From: Isoetes taiwanensis
Lineage: Eukaryota; Streptophyta; Lycopodiopsida; Isoetales; Isoetaceae
Direction: 5' to 3'
Assembly (NCBI GenBank): GCA_021234155.1
Contig: JAJEKV010000080.1
Span: 2,244,623 to 2,308,622 of the forward strand
Length of the DNA stretch: 64,000 nucleotides
Below, one piece after another: positions 32,150 to 46,290 of the stretch; position 1 is the stretch's first letter, and every line of letters starts with the position of its first letter. The notes beneath the pieces were generated by a model that was not told where the DNA came from, did no database searches, and was given only the letters and a program-made list of their open reading frames with translations. The position numbers and the translations under genes are program-made.

Positions 32150-33560
32150 AACAACTTCTGAAAAAGAAAAGTTGACTAAACACAGGAAGAAGACACAAAT
32201 TATCCACTCGGTTATGTGCCAATTGTCATTGGTGGAATGGAGCAGACAGAAACAACTCTAATCACACTTTATCAATGCGCTCAAGGATGCTTCAGAAGCA
32301 AGTTTTCTACACTTGCACATTGTTGGTGCCGTAGTTTTCAATGGGAATGTTTCTTATAGGACATTTCTGAATTATCCAAATATTCGTGCTTGATCCTATT
32401 CTCACTTCTCACTATCACAATCTGGCATAAGATTCTTTCTAGTTTGGAGCATATACCATCAGTGTTGTACCTCCATCTAGACAATACAACGAGAGAGAAT
32501 AAAAATCAAGCATTGTTTATCTAATGTCCTATACCCTTTGAGAAATGAATCTTCAAGATGGTGAAGATTGGTTCCTTCTTATTGGGCATACACATGATCA
32601 AATTGATCAAATGTTTAGTAGCTTCTCTAAACATATTGCTCGAAACAAATCTCTCAGCCTATTAGCAATGATTGAGGTAATCCAAGATTCCTACAATCCA
32701 CGTCCAGAAATGGAGTTGATGGATAAGGCTTATAACTTCAAGGAAGTGATTTTTCAAAAACACTAGATGGGTCACTGTGCTATTGAGCCTTTAAGAAATA
32801 CCATGTTTCAGCATCAAATCAAATTCTCACTTAATATAAAGGTGGCAAGGCCGCATTGCGAGGCAAGAAATATGCCACATCCTTATAGTGACAACTAGCA
32901 GGTGGTACTCAATTCACTCGTAGTTCTATGTTTTGGTAGAGGAAATGCCTTTCAGAAGTTTGAAAGAAATCACAAAGAATAAAAAGAAAGGAAGAGCATT
33001 TGACTCAAACACGTAATTGGATTGCATTGAAACAAGCATTCAATCATGCTCTAATTATTTTGAGGAAGCAGATACTTTATGTTGGCCTCAGTTTTTTTGC
33101 TATGCAATGTGAGTTGTTACATGCCACATCATAAGGTCAAAGACCTATTGTCTTTGACTGGCCAACTAGCAAAAGGTACAAGTCGAGATTCAAGCGAAAT
33201 GAATGCCATTGGTGCCTATCTTAGATGAGGATGATAGAATGATGTACGCTGGTCCTAGATGCACGTCGCAACAAGTTGCCGGGGTCTCCAAATCCATCTC
33301 TAAGATTCGGAAAGGATTAATGCTTGTTGCTATCCCTTTTGATGATGACGAGACTTGGAATGGTTGACTAAAGTACTAGATGTAACACAAGTCCTACGCA
33401 ACTAAAAGTGTGCTAGATTAGAACAAGTGGGGCCAATGCATTCAGTGGGAGTTATAATATGGAGATGGTAAAACCTGGAGTGGAAAAGAAAGCAAAGGCT
33501 AAATTCTAATTGTTGCTAACAAATTGCATATTGTGACTCAAAGTTGCTAAGGTTAGTACG
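32150..33560 (+). pseudogene. Relic 2 of the DUF7869-like transposase
   Basis: Plus strand, heavily frameshifted. HIPSVLYLHLDNTTRENKNQ (about 32.48 kb) holds the second catalytic Asp. FLLIGHTHDQIDQMFSSF (32.57-32.63 kb) holds the third, followed by SLLAMIEVIQDSYNPRPEME. Toward the C-terminus, MPLVPILDEDDRMMYAG and GLMLVAIPFDDDETWNG (33.2-33.37 kb) are open, then a trace similar in position to the C-terminal domain of the 9.3-12.2 kb gene. The sequence has diverged clearly from that copy (IGHTHDQIDQMF against VGHTHDDIDGFF), so it is a separate lineage rather than a duplicate. No TIRs were found around it. Confidence 0.72.
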
Positions 33561-33690
33561 TAGATTGAGTAACGCACCCAAAAAAATTGCCAAAGATGAT
33601 GAAGAAGATTCATTGGTGCATTGATGAAGAAGATCGTTTGAATACATGTAGTTTTGAGAGTGAGACGGAGGATACATATAGCTCTAATAG

Positions 33691-33713
33691 AATAGAATAG
33701 AATAGAATAGTTT
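33691..33713. repeat. (AATAG)n microsatellite
   Basis: Short run of AATAG units within the tail of the transposase relic. Confidence 0.85.
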
Positions 33714-34369
33714 TTTTAATGGTCATGGTCTGAACGAGTCAGAGGATGATATGCATCTTGATTTAACTTCAAAATGTAAGTTTGCCCAATAAGGCATATA
33801 TTTAAACAAAAAAAGCTTCAAGGGCTGAGGCATTGTCAAAGCATGTTACATTTTTGACAATTTTGTTCATAATTTTATAGAGATCTCAAAAACTTCGCAT
33901 GCAATACCTTTTTGTCACGCTAGTGCATTTTGTATTTTTTTTTGATGTTCCCCCCAAAAAAACCCCTTTTTTGAGTCTATAGGATTCTTAATATTTTCCA
34001 TACCAAAGTAGGGGGCTGAAAGCGTATCAAACATTTTTGCGCGGGAGCTAATCTCAAGAATCCTTCAAAAATAGTACCTAAAATGTCCATATTGCCATAG
34101 ACCTCCAAAACGATTTCAAAGTGCATTTGGAGAAAATTAGTGCATTTCAATTTTAACTTTATTCTTTCTTGCATAGTTAGAAGGATAATCATTCAGAGAT
34201 TGCCATAACCAAACGTATAACTTTATTTGTATAATACATGTATAATACTCAAAGAGGAATTGACTAAAACATGGGATCCATTGAAAAGAATAGAGTTACA
34301 ATAGAAAAGGAAGGCTCATATGACTACATAATGCTTTGTTTATCTTGGCGAGCACTGTTGCATCGTGCA

Positions 34370-34600
34370 TTGGATTAAGCTCTTACAATCATTCATGATA
34401 AAATGGACCAGAATAAAACTATGGTGCTTAAGTTTGAGAAGTTAGCCAAGTCAGTATGGAGAGAGGAGATCTATAGGTAGCTTTGATGCATAGTCATGGG
34501 TTAGGAGCAATAGGCCAGTTTTGGGTTGGGCTTTGGTAGGATGACTCTAACTTCCACACTGGGGGCAGGTTTGTTAAGTTTCATACTTTTCGTATTTTGT
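34370..34600 (+). pseudogene. Relic 3 of the DUF7869-like transposase (first catalytic block)
   Basis: LTIIHDKMDQNKTMVLKFEK (from about 34381) aligns with IIHDKMDQHKTFLPKLD of the main copy. After a stop and frame change, the traces GAIGQFWVGLW and DDSNFH match the block that follows in the main copy. It lies downstream of relic 2 although it encodes an earlier part of the protein, so it is a third copy or a rearranged piece. Confidence 0.7.
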
Positions 34601-37600
34601 TTTCTGAATTTGATTTCTATGCATCATTTAAAGAGGAATGGAAGGCACTATGAACGGAAATGACTATTGGAATGGATGAAGATATCGCCGTCAACACTGA
34701 AAAAGAAAAAAATAAAGACATAAGGATTGTGTCTGATTGGCATGTGCTAGTTAAGATAGTTTTTTTTTTGACAATTTATTGTTCCCTTGTTTCTTTATTT
34801 ATTCATTTATTTATTTATTGTCACTGCACTTCGTGTCCATCAAAGAAAATAAAACAATGATTTATCAACAAAGGTTTCACTTCTACAGCAAGTTTTCGTA
34901 GCCATCCCATATAAAAACTAATAGCTCATTTCTAGATTTTAGATATTCATAAAGATGTTCTGATCCCATGGAGTCCAATAGATTTGACAGAGAGCACATT
35001 ATATGGCGATCTCAGACATACCAAAGGTCGGTTAATTCAATCAAAGCATGGTCTTCATCCTCCACTTGTGTTTCAAAACAACATGGGCGTAAATGCAGCT
35101 TCCCTTTGGGATCCTTTGCTCGTCTTTCACACACATGCTAAGAATGAGAACTAAGTTTGAATTTCTCGCAGAATTGGATTGCCGCTTTTTTCCGGGCGGC
35201 TCCATCTTTAGGTAGGTTTACTTTCATATACTACTATAACATTAACTTTGTCTAGAAATTTCTTATCCCAATATCGCTGACAATAAGCACTTGGTAATGC
35301 CCGCTACCACATATGCACGCAAATCTAAGACCAGATCTAGGGAGATCATCAAGATCCATACCCCAAAAGCTGCCCAATCCACAAGCAGTGAGTATACCAC
35401 CGCATGATGCCGTGTTTGGGATTCTCATCGTGTCCTCGCTAAGTATCCCATTATCACCATGCTCCGCACTCGCAGTAGGGAAGAGTTTGAAACAACGTGC
35501 CACCTCCGCCGATACTTGATGCCGAAAGTAACCGGACCACACGGCTTTAATTTAAATTCAGCAAATGTTCCTAAGATGAATAAAGTGATCTTCGAGGAAA
35601 TACCTGGACATTGCTCAGACAATCAACTATCCGGGTGGAGCAAAATATACCATTGCAACATAGACTACAAACTGGCCCTAATTTCCAGCCACATATACCG
35701 CTTAAAACTACATGTTTTTACCACTTTTATCTGCTGGAGCATACAGCATGCACATAGCAAGCAATGCCACCAAAACCTCCTTCCCATACCTTTATATCCT
35801 ATAATCGATTCAATTAATGTAACCCGCACTTTCCTCTAATCTACTCGTTTCATGTTCCAAGTTTCCAAGCACAACAACCTATAGCTTCCAAAAGGATGCA
35901 ATTAGACTTGTTTCTCACTAAAACTGGCATCCACCATACACTTGAGGGGTCCCTGGAATTCTATTCGACAATCTTAGCTTGATCTCCATTTTCTCTTTAC
36001 CCATAACTTGCCTCCTTGATGCTTTCTTTGTTTTTATATGCTTTGCATCTTCTGCACTTATCCTACCTTCTCGTTGTCGGCTTTTCAAGATGAGATCATC
36101 AAGCTAAACCGTGACAGTCGGCCTTTTAAGCTACCGTTAAACATGACTCATTCCCGCGTTGCACACTTTTGAAACTTAATGATAATTGGTCTTGGTTTAC
36201 TCTTGTTTCTTTTCCCACAATTAAAACAACCAACAAAATCAGATCATGTAAATGTATTTCATATTTCTTCAAAGAAATCACCATTGCTTTTGTCACATTA
36301 GAAAGACTCCTCAAAACTTAATATTTGATCGCTTGTCGGTATGGGCTTGTTCTCTCTCATAACATTACTAACACGTACCTTTCCATATTCGCCAGCGACC
36401 TTTTTCTATCGCCCGTTCGTCCCTTTACATCTCGCTTTCATGTTCAATTTTCTATCCGCTTCTACATGGTTGTCTAATCGTTCTTTTCTTATAATTCTGA
36501 TTCACCGGCATCGTAAACAAGTCATTTTACATTTTCGGTTTTCAATCGCTCCTGTGCCTTTTCTTTCACAAATTTTAATTTAGTACATTAATAACTAAGT
36601 TTTTTGTTTTGGCATTGAAGCTTTTCATGTCTTGAGCTTAACCGCGACATCCTCGCGATCCCATCGTGGATTAACTGGCAGTTAGCAGATTGATTTTCTT
36701 CAACCGTTTTCTCTGCTCTATCACGACCGGGCCAGCTAAAGCGTAAATCAAGCATTTAATTGTCGCTCTTGTTATTTGTAAGGAAATTCTTTAATGTTTA
36801 GATATTTCAAATTGTCCTGCATGAAACCATAAAACATTTGCAAATAAATAAAAGCTTGAACTGCATATAATAAAAAAGAGAAGGATGTGGGATTGCTACC
36901 AATCAGAAGTTCGAGAAGGCCAATAAACCACAATAATGAAGAGGATAAAAGGGATAAAAAAAAGAAAAACAGGAAGGATAGAAGGCATGGTTCTTCTTTA
37001 TTCTTTTGTTAGTCCGCCTTATAGTTGATGTGCAATTAACAAATAAACAAATAAACATTTTCTAGGTGTGTGTGATATAAACTGTGGGCTTATGGGTTAT
37101 CTCGCATGTTTGTTCACCCTCGCTTCAACATATATACACACTTATTGCATTTGTAACTCAGCTATGATCCCTATGCTCCTATTCTGGCATCTGAAATTAA
37201 CCACATTCTTTAGAATTAAAGAGTTTTTTTTTTTTTGAAAACTATCGGTTAGTATCTGGAGAGGGGGGGGCAAACAAATGGGAATAGACAAGGACCTTGA
37301 AAACAGGAGAAAAAATGACAGTGGCGAGAAGATGGAGAGAACGGCCTGATGATGCAGAGAGCAAGAGCACAAATAATACTAGACGAGTTAAATGTTCTCC
37401 AAAAAGAGGTTCTCAGAAAATTCAAGAAGAAATGCAGATCGGAGTTCGTAGATTATGTGAGGAGATTAACGGAAGTAGGAGCCCTATGGATAGAATAGAG
37501 AAAGAAGAGGATGCCATGGGGAAAGATGAGCTGTTAGACTATTTATATAAGCTCAAAAAGGACTTCACAAATTAATCGTAAGATTTGGGCATGTTACTTA

Positions 37601-39960
37601 GATGTTTGGCAAGAGACATCCCGATTTCACACCTAAGACGGCTTGATGTGGCATGATGTTCCCTGATAAGGATTCTTCAATTTGGGTACTTATGATAACT
37701 TTTTAGCTGCCGCCGCCTCTATGTTCCATATTTTGAATCTCGTCCTCTACTTAAAACTTTTTAAAAAACTTGGTCTTGACCATAGTTATTATATTAGTAT
37801 AATAAGTTTTACATTTTCGACATATGCTTTGCTTCTATAAGCAAAGCTAACTCGGTGCATTTCATAAATGAAATATAAAACCAACCCGCCCCAAAAAAAA
37901 AAAATGATGCGGTTATTAGAGTATTTCTAAAGAAGACCCCATGAGTGGTGGAAATGATCGTAAATCTCAATTTTACCACTAACTATCCACCGTTTTTCCG
38001 CCAGCCAGAGATGTTACTACGTGGTAAATTTTTTAATCGATAAAGTCAAAAACTAGATGTGTTGGTACGTTTGGGAACAAATTAGATTACACGCTGACAC
38101 TGGAAGTGATGGTCGAGGAGAACGAAAGAAGAAATCTGAGGGAAAGGTGAAGTTTAATTTAGTTTACTTCAGAAAATGACCAACAAAAGTTCTATCAGTT
38201 TGAAAATTTATGAATGATAAGTTTTTGGTAAAACCACAAGCATTTGTCTGACGAATCGAGGTGTAGTAACTATCAAACATAAGACAATATATATTGTTTG
38301 AATTTTTTAGATCATGCAGCCTTGAGAAATGTTAGGTATAATTATAGTGCATGGCCCGCCTGGTTTCACCCGGTGAAAGTTAAAATGCAAACCCAATGAA
38401 CCAATCTGACTAACAATTATACAAACTGTTATGGTAGCCGGCCGCTGCTCTGCCCAAGTAACAATTTGAGAAGTGGTTGCTCTGTTACCAAAGATCTTGT
38501 ATACGAAACCTGCACTTGGAGGACTGGTGGTGAGCAACCATTGACAATGCACTTGCATTCCCTCACCAATACGTACTGCCATACAACAATTTGGGCATCC
38601 CTACCGCAACCATTGGCATTGCAAGGCCTAGGGAAGAATCTCTATGCTGAGGATTAAAGACTGACAGTCCAGCAACATCAAGAAGGCATGTCACATGTAC
38701 GATGTACAATGTTGTGTACTTTTTTATATGTAGAGTATAGACCAATTTCTTTGACCAATCGAGTATGTATCAAGGTGTGAAGTAAACTCTGAGTACTGAA
38801 ATTCCCCACCATATGCTTTGAGTTCAGATATTCAATGATGCTATAAAAAATATTTGAAGGCTAGAAGCACATGGGGAATGTAGATTTTCCATCACCAAAC
38901 CTACATGCACCTAATAGGTTTATTAAAACTTAGTTCAATAAGGATACTTAATTCAATTTTGAATCATGAACACAAAGCAATGGCATGAGATGTGAGACCA
39001 ACTCAACGGCACAAAACCTTGTGGTAAATCACTACATTAAAACCACGCAAGTTCATTAGCCCATTTGCCCTTAACAAATTTCAAATTGCCTTTGTGGTTT
39101 GAGGAAATAAATAAGAGTACATCATAGGTATTGTATTTGAAGTTGTTGTAATGAATGCTTTAGCGAAGTCAAATAATCTTACATTGACATTTATAAAAAA
39201 GACCTTATTAAAAAATATATCCGAACTATAAGTTATAGACACAATCGATTTTGCTACCGAAACCAGTATGTAAATTTTTGAAGATTCAATCTAGAAGTTT
39301 ATCACCCTTTATGCCACAACATTGACCCTCAAAAATGTGTACGAAATTCCTTTGAAAGACATTATTTTGAAAGTGCTGACACAAATTCAAGAACATGAAA
39401 AATTCATAAAAAGGCGACAAAAGACATGGAAAAGCTTGTGCCACAGAAGTTAGCCTACTTCACTTTTGTAAATTCAAATGTAAGGACATTAATGATTGGC
39501 AATAAATTGTTGTCTAAACTTGCGTAGTTCCTCGCTGTGATTAAAAGATAAAAAGGATACTGCTTAATGGTTTCCGGCTCATGACATCACGCTTTTGAGA
39601 CAATGTAATAATGAGTTCATCCTTTAAAAATATCTTGCACAAAAAACTCGTGGCTTTTGTGTCTTGACCTGCACTTCTATGCAAGAAATAGTGTGTGAAT
39701 GTTCAAACGTATCGCCTTTCTTCTAGAAGGGTAGTTCTAGATTTATTGTCTTTGAATTCAATTCAATCCAATAGCACTTCAAGAATAAGTTCACAATGCA
39801 AGTATACACTATCATTAACATAGCACTTGTAACATGGAATCATGCATCTTTGGATGGCTTCTGCAATGGTCTTTGCATGCAACTTTCACATCAAATGAGA
39901 ATCAAGACATGTAAAAATGCACGAGCAAGTCGACACTTTATCCATTTCCATAATCATAGC
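34600..39960. other. Non-coding stretch
   Basis: I recognise no gene. There is a TTTA microsatellite at about 34.79-34.82 kb. A small basic open frame of 92 codons lies at 37297-37572 (charged, KRGSQKIQEEMQIGVRRLCE) after a T run and a G9 run near 37.26 kb; it is unidentified and may be chance. At about 36.99-37.02 kb, CTTATAGTTGATGTG is shared with the 3' flank of the LINE at 53.68 kb. Confidence 0.5.
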
Positions 39961-39968
39961 AAAATTGA

Positions 39969-40430
39969 ATACTTTGTCTTAAGAAAACTGGTGCCAGCAT
40001 CGCTATAATTTTGCCTTGGATCGCTTGGAGCCACAATGCCTTATGTTTGAGGACCTTCAAGTGACACGTTGAACACCACATTATCTCAAATACCATTATC
40101 ATACATGTTCTCGGGATTTCACGCACAACCTAAGCAGAAGCATGCTAATCAAACAAACACATACTTGGATACTTTGTCTTAAGAAAAATCGGTGGCCGCA
40201 TCAAGCAGGACTTCGCCTTGATCAGGGTTGAGCTAATAATGCCATATGTGTTTGAGGACCTTCGTGGACACCTTGAACAACATTATCTTCAAATACCAAA
40301 TACTGTCAATTGAAATTTCTCTCAGAACATTATGCATGTATTATTCATCAAAGAGAGAGAACTACAACTTAACAAACACAGATTTTAAGCACAACCTAAG
40401 AAGTATGTCAGCCAAATAAACTTTCATTAC
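39969..40430. repeat. Diverged tandem duplication, about 200-bp unit
   Basis: Unit 1 starts at 39969 and unit 2 at 40169, both with ATACTTTGTCTTAAGAAAA. They share GTTTGAGGACCTTC, the GACAC-TTGAACA-CATTATC block and CACAACCTAAG. Unit 2 carries an extra insertion of about 60 bp (GAACATTATGCATG region). Confidence 0.75.
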
Positions 40431-43400
40431 ATTGAAAACAACTTTACACCACGTTATCAAATTTTTGGTCAACGACTGCGATGTCTCAGACAATTCTCAA
40501 GATACACCTAGTGTTCCAATCATGACTATTGCTTTGTACTGCCAATGAGGCAAAATTGCCAGTGGGATGGAAGACAATGAGATGAAACAGCAAATATAAA
40601 TAATAATCGAAAACAATGTATTGAAGCCTTCACGGTTTTACCTCCGTGATTCTAAAGCAACACCATATCATGAGGCATGTCTAAAGTAAGGACTTCATCC
40701 CGCCATTCAAGTTGACACATTTAGAATAACAGACGTACCAGCACCGTGAGCTTAACATAGACCATTTTGACATCTAAATTGTTCTAGATAATACAAACCC
40801 TATCCCATTCCAACTAACTTGTACGAGAAAGAGAATCCTAAGGATAATCTACATTCTCCTCGGATAGCCTATTTTGGGTATTGACTCGATAGACATATTC
40901 TTTCAATTTTGCAAAAGTACAATGATAAGAGCACGATTTTAAGTAATGATTCAATGGCTGCTAAATAAATTTGAACCAAAGTGTTGCAAAAATCGCTATC
41001 AAGGTGTAAAGGCGTATTCCCACCAAATTAGTTTTGGATTGAGTAATTCATGGTCTAAGGCTCCTTGCGTAATTGAGCCATTGCAAATATCGCTTTGGAT
41101 CTTGCAACATGCAGTGACTTTATAGAGCATGCCGAAGGATCATCTAAGAGCTTTCAAAGATCTCGGTATGCGATATTGGAAGGGACTATGACTTGAACAA
41201 AAAGAGTAACTCTGCATAAACTTTCTAGAATCGAGAACCTATTGCTATACGTGATGAGGCGATGGATGCTTCGGAACAATGAACATCTATAACAAAATAA
41301 CTGGACACACCCTTTGTGCTTCCAAAACACAACCAATCATTTAAAAATATAATTTACCAAGTAGAGCATACAGAAATGAAAACGCATGTGCCTAGTACGC
41401 ACATCATTTAAAAATATCATCTACCAAGTAGAGTATACGTAAATGAAAACGCATGTACTAGGGTTTAGAACTCCACAAGATCTTTGAGCCCCTTCTCCTG
41501 AAGGCGTAGTCAACTCTCATTCGAGCCCCACCATCTATCATGAAGAATTCCTAAATCCAAGCAATTTCTAGGGCAAAGAATGTCTTAAGGCAAAGCATTA
41601 GTCTAGGGTTTCATCCTCACTCTAGAATCCTAGTATCAAAGAGGACATTTTCTTAAGGAATAACATTAAAGCTTTGCCATTTTAGTGGATCTATAAGCAA
41701 AAATTCAGCACATGATGTCCCCTAATAGGCACTTCCTCCTCGAAAATAATGGTGAAAAAATGTTGCTACTTGGATATATGACCTAGGTATTTAGCAAACG
41801 CCTATACGTACTATCATTTCCAATGATAAAACCAGATGCTTCAATCGTGACCGTGAAATGGCAAACTATCACTAAAAGGTCCGTAAGAACTAATTATCCT
41901 CAAAGACCGGTACATACCTTTTGGTCGCATTAATGCTCTTTTCAAGATGAGAGTAATGAATCCCCTATGCTTGGACTAAGATGAGACGTAATGCTTCAAA
42001 GCATGTGAAATCTAGGAAATCTATAGGTTCATGGTGGCGCTACATAAAAAGCAACGCAATGATAAACCATCCGCATCCGCTGGCAAACCCCAAACACAAC
42101 AAATAGGTACCACTTAGAACGCAATGCATCTAAAGAAATTACAACAAAGCCGTAGTATGCTGATAACCATAAGTCGCCAACAATTACAAATCAAAGAAAT
42201 TACCTGATTTAGATAACTTTGTCACTCGGGCTTACGCAAAGATCCTATATCTACAAAGTGTTTCTATGAAACCTATAAATGCCAAAGATGAAAAACCGGC
42301 TCAATAAAGAATATAGGTAACATGTATGCCACAACAATCCTTGATCCTTGTTAAGAAACCAAGACTAAAGATAGGCTTACTCGGGCTTAATAACTAAAAA
42401 AGAGGAAGGTACCCACTTTATTCTTATTTAACAAAGATATCTATGATATAAATTACAAAAACAATCATTCTAAAGTAGAGCTAGACGGTAATGCTTGAAA
42501 ATATAAACGCCAATGATGAATTTTGAGAAAACACTGATTGGGACCACTTCTTGTATCTAGATGATTATCAATGATATGAAATGGACACAGTACTCATATC
42601 AAATATATGTGATAGAAATTTACATGGTCAAAGATCCATGTGCAATCAAATAGGTGTCCAACATGTAGGTCTTTCATTTGAAGTGCTTACTTCCATTCTC
42701 AAGATGTAATCCATCTTGCATACGTAAGATCCCACGTGCATGAAATTTTCAAACATTTCAACTCTAAAACCATGACCAAGGACCCATTTTGCTTCTGTAC
42801 TTAAAGCACAATGCTCAAATACTTGGAGAATGACTAATGATGCCTATGGTGCAAACCCCAATTGGAGAAGCCACCTAAAGCAATCAAAGTGAATGCCACA
42901 ATCAAATCATCAAACCCAAAGGAAAAGAACCAAAGGATAGGATGAAGGGAAATTTTACTGTGATTACTCAAACACATCAACATTTATGATCTAAAGATTG
43001 CAATCGCCATTATATAAAGATGGAAGTACTTGTAGCAAAGATCGATATGCCCGCTAGAAACATAGCTGTAATTCGATGGTCTAAGCAATAACAAATGGAC
43101 TAAACATACTTTGCATATAACTCCATTGAAGCAAATCCTCATCTACTCATGTATGCCATATATTCTATAACTAAACTTTGTCTAAGATCCTGGCGACACT
43201 TTTCCCTTCACTTATTCGTGGTGCATAGTCACCTAATCAGAAGTTAAAAGGCAAAGTAAAGCCGTATGGAGTAATTTATATAACTAAACTAAAGGAAGAA
43301 ACTGTCAAATTGAATGAACAAAATATGGCAATCATGGTAGAATATGGCCGGGCCGTGAGCATGCTATTACACTAAGCATTCACTTGAATAGTGAACTTGA

Positions 43401-46287
43401 AGAATTTTATGGCTAGTTGGAAAATGGTGGCCAACGCATCGGGTAATGATTTTGTCCTTCAATAGACTGAGCCAAGAAAGCATTTGTCTTTTGAGCATGC
43501 TCCTCTGAACAAAGACGCGATACGTAATCAACATCGAAAGTGGAAAAGGTCGAAAAGAAGTACCCCATGTAATAAAAGAATAGCATAACTGGTCTCTTTA
43601 AAACTGGCCCATTGAGCTCTCAGACTCTGTAAAATGCAGGTACAGGGACGATTATAAGCTTAAAAAATCAGCAATAGATCTTTAGGAGCCCACCGTTCAT
43701 GGTCTATTCTAAAAGAGCTAGAGGGTCCTCCAAACACATTGAAGCAAGAAAAAAACGATTAGGGCATTCCCCCGCAAAAACCCGGTTTTGGATGCTAGAA
43801 AACCCATGCATCTCCTTTCACACCTCGCTAATAAGATAGCGTTCTTGCAATCCCATTCCAAAGGGACCCACATGCAGACAGGCTCCCAATCATACCTAAG
43901 GTCACTTTGTGGCTTCACAGAGGTGCCCAATCATTTGTAATGATGGGGATGAATTACATCGCCTTTTCCCATCACTTCAAATTCATTATGGGTTAACCCC
44001 ATCTCTTGAATATCTCTGACCCACGCATAATAAAACCACTTCACCTTTGTAAACCATACCATAGCCTCCCCGGACTAAGTATTTGTTCATGTTCAATTTC
44101 CAAATATTATGGATCCAGATTACCCCCTTTCATTTCCTCAAATTATAAGTGCTCGTAGACAGAATGTGAGTTGTCACAAAAATCTAAACATCTTTGGCTT
44201 GGGAACACTTGCATGAACCGTATATCCAAGCTCTTTCCTTAGAACCTTGGGCATCTGTACCTATCTTCAAAGGTCACATTTGGAATGTCTTCTTCAAGAA
44301 TATTCTGAAAAGCACTTCACATGCTTGTCCCATCACTCTAAATTTGAAATCCTCCCATAACTTTCATTGATGGCAAAAGCATCCGCTCAGCATCCCGCAC
44401 ATGAATTGATGTTATCAAATAAGGTTGGCAAATTCCCCGCTGCTTTTATCTATGAATGCGCCTCTAAGTTTCAGATTCGCTAGGAGACACATACCTTCAC
44501 GTGAGTACATTTCGGTCCACGATCCTTATACTTGTAAAAAGAAGGTGGTTTAAAGCAATGGTTTAGGAAATGTGAGGACAAAAGATGCCGATCGCGGAAT
44601 AGACACCCGCTTCGGACTGGGCAGAGTAGAGCAAATTGTGAGAAGTTTGGGCGCTTCATTGAGATTTTCTCCGCATTCTCGGATTATATTATGAAGACTT
44701 TGACATCAAGATGGCAAATCAGGTCTTTTGCCTAATTCTCACCGTACTGTGAATCGGAACGTTGATAATTTTAAATCAAGTCCAAATTGCAACCTCCGCC
44801 AATATCTATGCACATAAAATCCTGAAATGAGTACATCCATCTCCTTTGTATACTTAACTTCTTCATAAAACATTTCGTGCCATATAAGGTGTTCCCCTTA
44901 CTTCCATCCACTAACCCTCGTTAACCTTGACCACAACATAATTAGTATGCCCTATGAGGCCCCTTTGATATGTTTGATAATCCTTTAGATCACCATGCAT
45001 TTCAACTTCAGCCAAGAGCATTGGCTTTGGCAACTGTACATTATATTTCCATGGCTTTGATTTGTGGAATTGGATTTTTGTTGATCTTTTTTTGGCAACA
45101 TGCATGTTCTATAGTCCCATAAAACCATGCTAATGGAAAATAACAAAGATAAGAAACCGAGTCCAATACCCAAAGTCCGTTTCACATCACCCCTCTCTGC
45201 TTTTCTTCTCAAAATGTCGATGGAGCCTTTAATAACGTAAGACATCAACATTGTTTGCTACTTTATGCTCCAGCCTAAAATGAACGCATCTTTTTTGTGA
45301 CTCCGCACTCTCCACACGCTCTGGACATGCATGCCGAGATGAAAAATTCGCATCTTCAAAAAAGCACAAGCAAAAATGCATTCAAGAATGGTTTTAGACT
45401 TTAGCATATGATAATGACATGGAACGCCTCAGGCCTTATGTTCATGGCCATGCATGAGCGGCTCTCGGTGGCATGCCCTCGAAAGAAACTAAGAATAAAA
45501 CTTGAAAACTTAACATTTTTGGGAATCTTGGGAATCGATAACTTTCCCGCCAACACAACCCGTAAAAACTGGCATGAACCTGCCAAAAAAATCTAAAAAA
45601 GTTTTTGGTCAAACCTGAAAATCCGAAATTAACAAGATTGATATAGCCAAATTGAGGTCATTAATATGCAATGAATGGATCGGGGAACACTAGGCCCGAG
45701 TTTCAAATTATAGAGCCGTTGGAGAGACACGTGGAGGATAATGTGTAAAATGTATAAAGTGCATTGTCTGAGTTGAATGGATGATACGGAGCCTGGAAAA
45801 CAGAACATTCATACAATATAAAGAAATATTGACACAGTATTTGTGGAATAAAAATGCCATGGGGGTGGATCCCACTCGATATCAGGGAGTCAAATCGAGG
45901 GATAATCAAGCATCTAGCACCATATAAAACCTAGTGATAGGATAGAGTTTGGCTTAAAGGGAATGTATTAACTAATGGAGGGCATGAGATTATGACTCTA
46001 CACAGGACAGGACACGTGGAATGCTAGCGAAGGGACAAAGTACAAAAATTAATAGAGGCGATAGCTATCCGAACACAATAACACCATATGCATTCAATGT
46101 AATGTGAGGAGAGAATTTTGGGGGAAGCCTTCTAGTGACAAGAGGGGAGCCCAATATAAATTTAATTCTTCGTAAATTAGAAAAGATAGGAGATGGAATA
46201 GAAATGCCTCGGTGTATATTGTGGATATGCATCCGACTCTGGTGAATCACGATTGTAGCAATAGAGCTCAGCTTGTTGAACTATAGA
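40430..46287. other. Non-coding stretch
   Basis: Apart from a 67-bp duplication (41336-41465) I see no gene, RNA or element that I can support. The longest frames are short and do not resemble proteins. Composition is uniformly AT-rich with scattered CpG. It is probably old, decayed repeat DNA. Confidence 0.5.
41336..41465. repeat. 67-bp tandem duplication
   Basis: ATCATTTAAAAATAT-ATTTACC and ATGAAAACGCATGT recur at 41336 and 41403, with few differences between the two units. Confidence 0.85.
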
Positions 46288-46290
46288 TAA

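Noticed and set aside
37297..37572. 92-codon charged open frame as a gene
   Set aside because: No recognisable domain or conserved neighbour. Length is within chance for purine-rich DNA, so it is only mentioned within the stretch description.
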